DNA of 57,451 nt, from contig ML976657.1 of assembly GCA_010015655.1 (NCBI GenBank), positions 315,152 through 372,602 on the forward strand. The letters are read 5' to 3'. A program made the translations under genes and the position numbers. Source of the stretch: Bimuria novae-zelandiae CBS 107.79. Lineage: Eukaryota; Ascomycota; Dothideomycetes; Pleosporales; Didymosphaeriaceae. Of this stretch, positions 1-10,899 are shown in pieces (the first letter of the stretch is position 1; each line of letters opens with the position of its first letter). The notes beneath the pieces were generated by a model. The model had not been told where the DNA came from and did not search any database. It worked only from the letters and a program-made list of their open reading frames with translations.

Positions 1-178
1 TCATCCTACACAAGTTAAGATCAGGACTAGAACAGATTGACAATGTGTTTAAAGGCCAATTCACCTCATTTTCTTCGTCTTCTTCTTCGCCATGATACGT
101 GTCATCCTCTTGTGTTGGCCTACTGTCAAAGTCCATTGTTGTGTCGTCTAGGTCGCTATCATATGCGGCATCGGACAT
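1..178 (-). CDS. 5' end of an unrecognised acidic protein (partial, runs off the left edge)
   Basis: On the minus strand an ATG at 178 opens 38 codons that are strongly acidic (Asp/Glu-rich, starting MSDAAYDSDLDD). A consistent GT-AG intron follows at 64-6: donor GTGAAT, branch-like CTTAAC, acceptor TGTGTAG. The second exon then leaves the window. This is too short to assign a family. Acidic N-termini of this kind occur in many nuclear proteins, so no function is proposed. The intron signals and the absence of stops are the only support. Confidence 0.4.
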   Translation of the reverse strand, partial: MSDAAYDSDLDDTTMDFDSRPTQEDDTYHGEEEDEENEVNWPLNTLSICSSPDLNLCRM

Positions 179-327
179 ACGGTCGGCCCGGGAGTCATTG
201 GTAATAGGGTCACCTCAACACGGTTAGAACACATTCACAACATGTTCTCAACATACTTACTCATTTTGGTTTTACCGGTTAAATTGAGTTGGAGGGAGCA
301 AATTGGGGCGTGCGCTGTACTTAAGAG

Positions 328-387
328 GTGACCCAACCACCCGATAAGTAACCCGACCACTCGATTTGTAAGCCAACCAGCGAACAG
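328..387. repeat. Three imperfect tandem 20-bp repeats
   Basis: Three head-to-tail 20-bp units lie at 328-347, 348-367 and 368-387. Each begins GTRA/GTGA followed by a CCRACCA core, for example GTAACCCGACCACTCGATTT. They sit about 150 bp upstream of the acidic gene's start codon, so they could be promoter elements or a minisatellite. No function can be read from the sequence. Confidence 0.5.
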
Positions 388-2113
388 GGGTCTGTACTAG
401 CGCGTGTGGTGGGCCGAGGTCAAAGTGTGGTGGGGTTAACCGTATCCACCTTTGAACCCTGAACGAACCTGCGCCGGAGTGGCAAACACCTTATTCCAGA
501 ACCTTATCCACTCGTTCACCTCGCACAGAGCAGGGGGTTCGCAAGTCGCTGCAAACACACTGCAAAGTAAGACACTCCGAAAATAGTCTCTCGCAACCTC
601 AGGCTTCATTCGCTGTGTCGTTCATGGCATGGCATTTCGGCAAGCGATACAGGTCCTGGCTGTATCCCATGACAGCTTTACGTCCGTAGATGATGGATCT
701 TGTTCCCGCACCAGGTAGTGATCCTCCTGCGCCCCTGGTCTCTGCTGCACGAGCTCTTGGGAGCACTGCAACCTGGCCCCCAACAAGGCAGGTACCACCA
801 TGTATATTGCTCCAAGAACTGCGCCGTATCGTTTCGACACCTAGTCGTTCACAATAAAGCTCTGCATGCCGTTACACCCACGTATTGGTACGCCGCTGGC
901 ACTTGCACGACCGTGGACTCGTGCGGACTCGCTAACTTTCCTTCAAATTTCTACTGTGCGTCCGCTTAGGTGCATTTACGGCTTGATTCGCCGTCTCCGC
1001 GCGAGAGGAGGCCGCAAGGCGTCAAGGGGCACGCTAAGCTGCCCAGTGTGCGCACTGTACCCAGTACTGCTTTTTTGTGTTTCCAATAATGCCTAGGCTA
1101 GGCGGAGAAGGCAATATGGGTTTCTTGGGCACTTGTGTTACATTGTCAACGGGAAGCTATGCACGTGGTCCTTGTGTGTGGCACCCAATTTCCCGCTCAA
1201 TTGACGACATACCGCCAAGGCCACTGGGAATTTCTTCGAACCTTCGAATCGATCTGCGATCAGCACTCGTGAAATTGGAGCAACTCGACTTCAACAGTAA
1301 GCTTAAAAGTACGCCTGCAGAAAGTCTGTCTGACATGTTGGGCGAACCCACTTCAATGCTCGGGAATGCAAAGTAGGGATAACGACAGGTCGTCAGATTT
1401 CATATGTATTAACACCCCCAAATATGCGTATCTTTACCTTATTAGTACAGGACGTACGTCGCTCGCTTACCTTAACATAGCCTCGCAATGGATTTGTCCT
1501 CTCTGCCATGGTCTTCCCTCGTTACCTGATCATATTCGACGAAACTCTAGGCTCCTGAGAGGGATCACTGGCAATCTGCGCCTGCGCCTCGAACCCAATG
1601 TGGTGGAACTCAACACCCTTGTCTACGCCTTGCATTTATCCGCCGAAGTCCAGCGTCCGACATGATGCACATAACACGGCCTTGTCCTTCGTCCTTCGTC
1701 CATTGTCCACTGAATTTGCACACATGGTTATAGTTGCGAACAGGCCACAGATATGGCCAACCTACTCTCTGTCTCACTGTATTCGGAACCTGGCACTTCC
1801 AATTCTCCTGTCTGTAGGCTATGGCCCCCGTCAGTTACTTGATGTCGTCACGCTAGTTTCCGATGATCAAGTCTACATTTTATGATAGCTGCGTCTGCAC
1901 GCAGCGTATGAGTCGCATCATATGAAGTGAGAGCCTGGACGATACTATACGATATACACCTCTTGACTCCAGACGTGGCATGTGCTCATAAAAGTCTTGA
2001 ATGATTTAAATAAACATGGTCGCAATAATCTACGGAGGTATTAGAACGCTCGCTTGCCGAGCTGAAAACTTCTTCGCCCGCAGCAAGTCCTATAATACAA
2101 TCGCTAACGGTCA
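388..2113. other. No gene recognised
   Basis: This stretch holds only short overlapping open frames with no family signature and no convincing exon chain. It lies between the acidic gene at the left edge and the 3' end of the P450. Confidence 0.5.
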
Positions 2114-3787
2114 CTATTGTCGCCTTGTGATGACCACACGAATATCCTTCACCGGCTTCTGGACTCCTGTTCCCGGGACCCTCTCCGGCAGCTCCCATTT
2201 GCTACTCGCTGGCGCGATGTCCCACATACTCATGATTGCTACAGCCAGCGACATAATCTCCTTCTCAGCAAATGTTCGCCCTTTGCACATTGCAGCTCCG
2301 GCGCCCCAGGGCTTCAACTTGCCGTACCGAGCAGCTGGCTTACCAGTCGAAGCACTCTGCTCCAAGAACCGCGTCGGATCGAAGCTTTCAGGGTCGCTGT
2401 ACACGGACGGATCGTGGTTCGCGAGTGAAAGCAGCGCACTCAGGAATGTATTCGCCGCGAGCTCATGTTTGAGACCGCCTTCGGTGTGGGTGATCGGGCG
2501 CGAGACGTGGCGGAGAGAAGTCACGTCATTGACTAGGCGGTACGTCTCGAAGACGCACGCTTTCAGCAGCTGGCATCCTTTACCAACGCCCGCTATATCC
2601 AATGCCACCAGTTCGCGAGGCGTCGTCTCAGACATGGTAAGGTACGGCGATGTCTCTTCACGAAGCTGCTTTAGCAGGTCGGGCTTGGAATAGACGTACG
2701 TCAACAGCCAGAATACCACTGGTTGTGTATTCGCGTTTTGGCCCCAGAGCAAGCCTAGCTCAAGTTCTCCTTGTTGCCTAATCGGCCACCCGTACTTCTC
2801 GTAGGTGTTGTGACGGGACACGACAACGTCACTGATGTCCGACATATCAGCGTCGAAGTCGATGGGTTGGCCTTTCTGGTACTGACCCACGCGGCGGTAA
2901 AGCCCCTCGAGCCCGGCGTGGATGCGGGATTGCGCGGCGACGCCGTCTTTCACAATCTTCAGCGGAGCCCAGCGCGGGATACCAATCATCATGAGCGGAA
3001 ACAGATCGTTATCGAATTTCCACAGATCGGACAGAACCTGCGGATAACGCTCCAAGAAGTCCCTGCCGTATAGTTGCGGGATCGCGATGCAAGCGCCGAA
3101 ATCTCGTACTAGGCTCTGGAAATCCGCTTCCACTTTTTGGACTCCATCGGCGGTGGTGGTTACTTTGAGGTTGGCAGAGCGCTCCCAGAGTTTCATGTGC
3201 TCCGGGTCCGAGGAAAAGCTCACAAAAGACTGCACCTGCTGGGGGATATCGGCGCGCCCCAGTGCAGCCGTGGCTGCGGCGTCGTTGAGGAAAAGTTTTC
3301 CGACCGGCGCGGTCAGCTCTTCACAGGAGGCGTAGAACTGCTCTTCGACAGCGGGGGAGTGCGTGCAGCCAAATACACGGGTGGCAATTGTGTATTGCAC
3401 GGGCGCCGAGGATATGGAGCTGGCCGAGTGCGCCATGAGTCGGTCCACCTGGGGCGGGTCGATGAGCATTTGGTGCTTGGATGTGAGGCCGAAGAGGGAC
3501 CCATCTTTGCGTCGGAGCGCGGAGCTGGAATCAAAGGATCATTAACGGATGGACTAGCTGTAACATAGAGGTACTCACAGTAGACGGTACCCTCGTCCGC
3601 GTCGGGGAAGCAAGTGGCGTGTGAGCCCAATCTCTAGTGGTGCCCAGACTGGGAGCTGACTGTTCGCTTGCGACGTTGTTAAGAGCCGGTATGTGAATGC
3701 GAGAGCGGCAACAACGACGAAAGCTGTGAGCACCGTTTTTGCATTGGGATTTTGTTGCAAGGCATCGGCCCATGTCGAGAGGGCCAT
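2114..3787 (-). CDS. Cytochrome P450, CYP7/CYP8-like fungal family
   Basis: Two exons, 3787-3579 and 3524-2114, are joined across a 54-bp intron (GTGAGT donor, TTCCAG acceptor, phase 2 on both sides) and give about 539 residues, normal for a microsomal P450. The start MALSTWADALQ precedes a hydrophobic anchor at about residues 20-36, so the enzyme should sit on the ER membrane. The helix K motif ExxR is present as ETYR, and the heme-ligand loop reads KPWGAGAAMCKGR (Cys near residue 483), with Trp where most P450s have Phe. This loop type is seen in fungal P450s related to CYP7/CYP8 (sterol 7-alpha-hydroxylase and prostacyclin-synthase-like). The family is a recognition call and the substrate is unknown. 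No biosynthetic genes adjoin it. A MITE lies 243 bp upstream of the start. Confidence 0.85.
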
Positions 3788-4029
3788 GATGAGCTGGGTC
3801 TACGCTCCGACGGCCTGCGGGTGGCGATTGCGAACCCCCTGCAACTTTCGAAAAGGATGGTATAGCGATCTGGTAATTATTCGTTTAGAACAGGTGCATG
3901 AGTGTACGGTTCAAGCTGAGAAGTCGTGTAAATCTTCGGAGAGTCGTAGTAAATATAATGATCTTTGCGTGGGAGGAGCCAGCTACGCCTGCGCTACCTA
4001 ATTTGGTTAGCGCTTCGTAGCGTGCTTTA

Positions 4030-4260
4030 CGAGGAGCTCATTTTTAGTGAGGCATATGCCAAGGTTTTTCGATCTGATAGCCCAACATTAAAACCCTTTA
4101 AAATAATTATTAAAAAAAGTTAAATATACAAAAAATTGCCCTAAATCTCCTCTTCTAGCTCTTGGATTTTTATAAATTAATAATTGATATTGTGGTTGTA
4201 ATGCAGCACTGCTAAATTGAAAAGACCTTTGCATATTCCTCACTAAAAACGAGCTCCTCG
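4030..4260. mobile_element. 231-bp MITE with about 40-bp inverted repeats and TA duplication
   Basis: The ends are near-perfect inverted repeats of about 40 bp (CGAGGAGCTC..TTTTTAGTGAGG at the left and its complement at the right, about 4 mismatches), and the element is flanked by TA on both sides (4028-4029 and 4261-4262). The interior is AT-rich and carries no coding frame. TA duplication with long inverted repeats points to mobilisation by a Tc1/mariner-type transposase. It lies in the upstream region of the P450. Confidence 0.85.
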
Positions 4261-5104
4261 TATACCAACCACACTCTCATGTAAAGGTGAAAGTGGGCCG
4301 CAAGGACTCCGATTAATCACCTGTATGTTACCACAAGATGAGCAATACAATGGCCAACTTTTAGCTTTATGCGAGAGTTACATAACACGGTATCAACAGA
4401 AGGCACAGACTTGCGTAACCTTCATCCTTTGCGTCCTCGTGTCGTCTGTTGTACTGGTGGATCATTTGCTACAGACCGTTGTTCGGCACGTCGTCGCAAT
4501 CGCGGCCTTTCCATTACGGAACTATAATCCACTTACGATAAACTGACAGTATATTACATGTCGTACACAGTCTCAACATTGATCGCAACGAGTTAGAATC
4601 GATGTTAGAACAGCCGGGGCCTGAGTCGCATCGCACTCCTCCGCCCCCACCGCCATTTGCCCCGCTACTGGCACCACCGCCGCCTCCTTCATCGCCTCCT
4701 GTCGCGGTGAGCAGAGCGCTGAGCGGACAGTACGCAGTGGAAAAGATTGCAGGATTGAACTGAGGTTGTTCTATCTAGAAGCTACAGAAGGTATAGGTAC
4801 GCAAGCGTAAACAACGCTAGTCCTAGACAGAAAGAAGGTAAGTCGCAACCATGTCAAGGTAGGAGCAACTATCTTGTAGAGTAAGAGCCATAAACCGTGA
4901 CACCTCCGCCTAAAAGCTGTCCCAAAGCTCCCCGGCTTTGTCTATCTTTGGGGCCGAAGTGCAAGAAAGTTTGTTTTGGCTAGGGTTTGGGTGCGCGAAA
5001 GCTTAGATCTTACGTTGTGCTCGGTGGTGTACCTTCATTCTATTCAGACGTGCGGTATGTTTCTAGGGCGGATCGGAATTAAGAGATCCAATTGCTGCGA
5101 TTCT
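4261..5104. other. Intergenic, with one short proline-rich frame
   Basis: No recognised gene. A 53-codon plus-strand frame at 4602-4763 starts with ATG and encodes a run of prolines (residues 12-32). It is followed by a GTGAGC that could be a splice donor at 4707, but no partner exon was found. It is reported only as a possible short exon. Confidence 0.3.
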
Positions 5105-8100
5105 TCATGCGCCGCTCCTCATTCTTCTCATTCGTTTTGCCATTGGATGTTCATCCAATCCCAACTTCGAAAATCCATCCAACGCCTCGTCGGCTAACTT
5201 TGTACAGTCTTCGATTCGGCCAAGTGCATCATAAACCGCGGTCAGCTCGACCAGAGCAGCCAGTCGATCTGGATGATACTTCCCAGCACCTTGGAGTGCA
5301 GTACGTTGGCTTTCGGTGACTGCAATGAGGAGCTGCTCCGCCTCTAACCACCGAGTTTGCTGAGCCCAAGTCTTTGCGAGAAGGCACCGGCCCCACAGCA
5401 CGAGAGCATGATCAGGACCATAGTTGCGCTCACCTAGGAGTAGTGCCTCTTGAAGCAAATTTTCCACACCTTCCAGATCTGCTAGAGCGCCTTTGACGCG
5501 TGACAGGTTGATCATGCCTAAGATAGTCAATCCGTGCTCCTTTCCTAACTTTTCTTTGCGTAGTTGAAGTACTTCTGCCATCATTTTGTGTGCCTCCGCT
5601 AGTTGAGATTGACGACCGCTTTCTACAGCGGTTAGGCAAAGGTTCTCGCATGCTTTCAGCGTGCGTAGATGATGGGACCCATGAACTCTCGCCATCCCAT
5701 CTATAGCTTCGATATGAAGTTTTCGCGCTTCTTTTACAGAGTTTACTGTGCCAAATGCCATGATACAAAGGCCAAGTTCATCTTTGGCGTCAATGGTGTC
5801 TTCGTGTATGGGGCCGTAATGCTTCTCCAAATCCTCCGTTGCCTCTTGCAGAAGCTTTCTCGCCTCGTGATAGCGGCCCTGCAGGCGTCGAGATGAGCCA
5901 AGTTTGCTCTTGGTGGTCAAGGCTTCGAGGGAGACTGCTCCAACATGTGTCAAAGATGCGTGCAACACACCTTCCTGGAGAGAAGAAGCATCACCGAGCT
6001 CGCCTAGCTGTTGCAGCGTAAATGCCAAAGCTAATGTGATGCTGCGAGTAGCTGCGTGTCCCATGCCATACACTTCTACAGTGAAATCTCTGACAGCCAG
6101 CTGGAGTTTCTTGGCTTCCTCCCATCGTCCGTTCTGAGCGTAAACAGTGCTGAATTTGGCATACATAAATGCTTTCTCGCGGTTGAAGGTTGGTTCCCAC
6201 CACCCTGGAAACGCTTTCGTCCGCCCGAAGCGGAGATCTTGCATGCGTCGATCGATTGAATCTTGACATGCGCGGATGTGATCAACATGGGGCAACAGGT
6301 ACCTTCGAATTTCTTCATCTTCGACTGTATTGCCAAGTGGTGGTAGCAGAATACAATGAGAAACCAGCGTTGCTGCAGCTCCACACCAGACACTTTGTTC
6401 CGCAATGGTCATATCGGGCCTTTCTCGCGCCCATTTGTGCACAAATGGATGCAGTGAGTAACTGTCGATTCTTTTGATGTGGGTGACTAATGAAAATTGT
6501 TCGAGCTTTCGAAGGGCAGCCCGCGCGCGGAGACGATACCAATCGAAATCTTTCGACGTTCGACCATCTCGCACTACCTAATAAGTAGTCAGCTAAAACT
6601 ACCCAAGGTACCTGTGGATACACGTAAAACTACTCACACTAGGTAGAACGGGTGGGCTTTGGCCGTTCTGATTTAAAAGAAATATCAACGCGTTTTTCGC
6701 CAATGCAGGCCAAGTAGGTCGAGTCCCACCTTCGCGCATCTTCTCTTCTCTTATTTCCACCTCTTGATGGGTTCTTTCCCGTTCCGCAAACTGTACCGCT
6801 TTGATCAAAATGTCAAAATGAATGTTCTGGTTGTACAAAAATGCAAAGGTGTTTAGCAGTTGTAGTGCGTCTTGCGACGTTTCATCGGTACCATTCTTGA
6901 TAGCTGCATGCGCGATCTCAAGCGTTGCAAAGATCCCCACATGATCATAATTCAATTTGAGCCTTTTTCGTTGCGTATTCTGCCACTGGTAGTCGTAGTA
7001 TTTGAGGTATGAATGAAGCTTGCAGAATCCTTCGCGGACAGTTCGACCTGCGTGGATGATGGCTAAAGGCAAATATCCCAGAGTCTCTGCAATGTTTTGG
7101 GCGGTCTTAATATCGATAGGTTTCCATGGTTGTTCCATTGCTGCGGTTTTTAGCAGCAAGCAGGTTGCTTCGTCATTTGCAAGACCCTGAAATTCAAAGA
7201 AACGATCACCGACGGTTCCGTATGACCTCTGCATAGGGTCTCGTGTTGTGATCAGAATGTGGCCGTAATCGCCACGTGGAAAGTAATCTTCGAGTGCGAC
7301 GTCTGCATCATCCGCATTGTCGATGATGAGGAGCCACGGTTGGACCTGACTGGATAACCAGTGCAATGCAGCATACTCGCTCATGTCGACCATTTCCATT
7401 CTTGATATGTTCTGAGCAAAGGTTTGCTTGAGCCTCTCGCGACTGCTACCGTCTACCCAGAATACACCCCAAAAACTTTAGATGCATAGTTAGTCTTTAG
7501 ATTGGAAGCCAGTGGGTTGAAAACGTACTCTTCCCTGCAGTCCACTGCAAACTTGGAGCAAAACTGCGTTTTGCCTGAACCGCTCAGTCCATAGATGACG
7601 AAGCGTTTGTGTTTGATGGAAGTGTCTTTTCGGGAACTACTATTTCCCTGTCTCTTGCCGCCCAGAATCCACTCCTTCAGTTGTTTTGCTTGCTTATCCC
7701 GGCCTGTATAACATTGATCAACGGGCTTCGGGATATCAAAATGGACATTGATATTCCTCCCGTGCTGCAAAAGGCCAAGGCTGGTGCCCTCAGTGGTCAA
7801 GGTAGTCCGACGTGGTGCGGGTGGTGGAACGACCCGAATGCTTGAACCAAGTCCGTTTCCGAACGTTCGCAAGGGAAGCGCATGAATGATATTGGGCGAA
7901 TGAGGATTCTATGCTATGGTTCTCGATAAACGTCGGTACTGTTGGAGGTGGGATGCTAATGTGGTGTCTGGGTTCTGTTGTAGCCTTGTCTCAAGGTCCT
8001 TCACCGTCTTTGATAATTCTTCGATCTGCTTCTTCTGACGTTCACGCTCTTCGCGCGCTGACTGACTGAACTCAAGTAAGCTCAATGACAGACATGATAC

Positions 8101-8572
8101 AACCCCGTCCGCACACTTACATGAGAGTACATGTTAGCCATATCTGTAGCATCCGATGATGTGCACCTATTTGTTCTCACACCCCGCCTATGACTGAACT
8201 GTTGTTCCGCCGCCGATGCTGTTTGATCAATGCGTTTCGTTTGCCAGTAACACTGGGATTGTCGCCATAGATTTGTCTCACACAGGCCTCCAGCTTCAGC
8301 GTAAGCTTCTGTCCATTTTTCAGTGTTTGACCTATGTTGAACCAAAGCATAGTCTCTTTTCTTCCTAGTACACCGTTTCTGACATTCTCATAGAACTCCT
8401 TTTCCAGCTCATGATGTATTGCCATAAGCCCTTCTACTTCGTTGATCAAACTCTCGATATCACCTTCGATGATCTTTGATGCAGCTTTGACGTCCATCAA
8501 ATATTTGATGACTCGAAAAGCAACATCAGACATGCCGATTCCAGCAGCGAGGAGGGATACTGGATCGGCCAT
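5105..8572 (-). pseudogene. NLR/STAND protein (fungal N-domain, NB-ARC, TPR) with two in-frame stops
   Basis: Exons 8572-8121, 8065-7529, 7475-6638 and 6577-5105 join in phase across introns of 55, 53 and 60 bp. The N-terminus (MADPVSLLAAGIG..) matches the fungal STAND N-terminal domain. A coiled-coil segment follows, then a P-loop GLSGSGKT, a Walker B-like LLIIDNADD and an NB-ARC region, then about 350 residues of roughly 42-residue TPR units. Such proteins sense non-self or stress and trigger fungal cell death. Two stops break the frame: TGA at 8179-8177, where the family pattern expects an Arg-type codon and the frame resumes at once, and TAG at 7911-7909. Neither is removed by a phase-consistent intron I could find. 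The rest of the frame is intact, so inactivation looks recent. Readthrough or an unusual intron remains possible. Confidence 0.75.
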
Positions 8573-9066
8573 GTTGCCGCTGTGCTTCAGCCTTGTCGAC
8601 GTAAGGATACCCTGCGGCGATGGGCTACCCGAAGAAGTGCGTCAGCATCGCTACCTTGCTACTGTGCACGTTGGGATGTCACGGAAGAAACTTTGATAGG
8701 CAAATGACTGCCCGGGACCTGTCGTAGGTGCCGGTGCACAACAGATTGTATGGACGTCGTGGCCTTCCGAGGCTGAGCCACGGGCTACAAGCCTTACTTA
8801 TCAGGAATGGAGGTGGTGTCAACATACCCGCAGCACAACCAATAGGTATCAGGGTGGAAGTTCAGCTCGCCCACAGCAGTGATCCGGTTATCACGCGCGG
8901 AAAACGTCTAGATTTCGGCCAGACTATTCCGGAACTGCGACAAAGAGTTCCGCATAGACAGTCACATTGGCAACATTTGAAGGTCAACATAATCTGGCTG
9001 TGTTCACAGCGCAAATAGGGCGATGGTGGGGGCCCCAAACAAGTGCATCATTTAGGGCTTGTAGTA
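8573..9066. other. Upstream region of the NLR; no gene seen
   Basis: About 490 bp of ordinary base composition lies between the NLR start codon and the left end of the nested transposons. It ends in the TA target dinucleotide at 9065-9066. No family signature was found in its short frames. Confidence 0.5.
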
Positions 9067-9699
9067 CAGTGACCGTGCACGCCTTAGCGATCTGCTACAC
9101 ACCTTAAAAATAAGGCTATAAAGCTACGTATAAAAGTTATTATTATAAAAAAATTTATTATAATAGTTTATTAAGCTTTATAGTGCTTGCCCTACTCTTA
9201 TTTTTTATTTAGTTTTATTTTATAGCTACTACGCGTAATAACTAGTAAAAGTACTAAAAATAGTAATACCTTAATAATAGCGTAAGTAGTACTACGCGTA
9301 TACTATTTTTTAATTATAAATTTTATAAAAGGCTTACTTAAAATTTTACGCTTACTTATTTTAAATATTTATATAAATTTAGTAGCGTCGCGCTTTTATT
9401 TTTATTATTATTTTTTAGTATTATTAGTAGCCTTTTTCCTTACTTTTTTTCTTTTACCCTTCTTTATTTTATACGCTTATACTACTTATCCTGCTTAACT
9501 TAAAAAAAATTTAGGCTTTAAGCTCCTTTTAATAAGCTTTATTTACTTTCTTTTATAGTTTTTATTTTTTTATTAGCCTTATAGCGCTCCTTAGCTTAGC
9601 AGATCTTATAAGGAGACTAAAAAATAGCTATATTATAAAACTTTTTATAATACTATAGATTAAGCCTTCTTTATTTATTTTTAAAAAGCTTAAGCTTCT

Positions 9700-10899
9700 T
9701 AATTACGTTGCGTAGGCCTTCGTTTTAAGCTGTACAAGCTGTGTATGGGCAGAGAGGTGGGAGATAGTACGCTTCAACTGCTGCACCTCCTCTGCGTCCT
9801 AATTCTCCACCACCTGGGCTAGTATTTAGATAGCTTGCTTCTAGTTATCTACTATAATTAGTAAAGGTGTACGAGGCAGCCGCCTGCGCTTATTTTAAAA
9901 TTTATTAATAATTATAGCTACGTTTAGTGGCGATAGGCCTATAACTTCGAAGGCCTTAAGGATAAGGCTTAGGGTGAAGGTCCTTGTCTAGGACTTATAG
10001 AATAGGCGGAAGAAGTCGCGCTTCTTTACGCCTACTAGGCCTTAAGTATTGTGAAGGTGTTCAGTGAGCTGGTTTGTATAGCTTGTACCCAGAGGTGAGA
10101 AGAGTGCTACATCGAGCGGCTGCAGCGTGTGGGTACTGTGAGGAGGGAACACTAGTAGTAGTATCCTATTCCTATCGCAGTACTTGATGAAGGACCAGGT
10201 TATATGCGAGCCGTGGCCGTCTACTATAAGTAGTTGCCAACTTCTGCGCGCCTTCTCTCGAGTGTAGCGATCAAAGACCTGTTCTAGCCACGCAAGGCCG
10301 ACCTCGTCGTTCGTCCAGCCTAAGGGCGTCGCAGTAACAAACACTAAGTGCTTTTCTGCGTCTATATCCTCCACCCAGGACAATTGTATCTCGTTGGGAG
10401 CGCCTAGATAGATAATGCCTAGAGGCAGTGCCGAACCATCAGCGCAGACGCTTGCGAGTATCGACACCTACTGCCTATTGCCGTCTTGCATAGGCTGGCT
10501 CCTTGTTTTTGACTCCACAGAAGCCCTACTAAACACTCGTTTAGTGCGCCTATTGAGTACACCGATCGCGAAGCCCTTCTCATCCATATTATACGTGTGC
10601 CGTAGCTCAATCGAGTATTCGGTGATCTTGGAGTGCACAAGCTTGAAGTGTTATATATACTTCTCGCTGCTATCGGCGTGGAGGCGCTGCGCATCGATAG
10701 CGTTGGCCCATTTATATAGGAGCTAGTCGCGGTGACGGTTAAGGAAGCGAGTAACCCACAAGTTAAACACCCTATATATACCTAATTTAGAAGCTATATT
10801 TTATACTATCTATTTTATAGGAGGTAGGCCTTACTTAGTAAGCTTAATTATAAACTTATAAAGCTCTTACTTTTATATAGGGTAAAGTTTAAGTAATTA
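9700..10899 (-). pseudogene. DDE transposase (pogo/Fot1 type) of the outer element, RIP-damaged
   Basis: One minus-strand frame keeps the recognisable order of a pogo-type DDE_1 transposase: YNMDEKGF with the first catalytic Asp (about 10590), VDGHGSH with the second (about 10225), and FPPHSTHTLQPLD (about 10120). It is cut by in-frame stops, including TAG near 10470 and a TAA just past 10042, after which homologous-looking sequence resumes in the same frame. All are explicable as C-to-T or G-to-A changes. The N-terminal DNA-binding part is separated by the inner insertion. The ends are approximate. Confidence 0.8.

Noticed and set aside
1077..1376. 99-codon plus-strand frame with a Leu/Ser-rich end
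   Set aside because: The first ATG falls after a non-ATG start, there is no domain, and no splice partner was found; it may be a remnant but is not supportable.
2016..2693. 225-codon plus-strand frame
   Set aside because: Antisense shadow of the P450 C-terminal half, which carries the heme loop on the other strand.
3579..3640. Apparent frameshift near the end of P450 exon 1
   Set aside because: The first frame joins exon 2 in phase 2 over the 54-bp intron, so no frameshift is needed.
8066..8180. Longer intron that would remove the TGA at 8177 in the NLR
   Set aside because: Donors near 8183 leave the wrong phase for the acceptor at 8066 and would delete a segment that fits the family.
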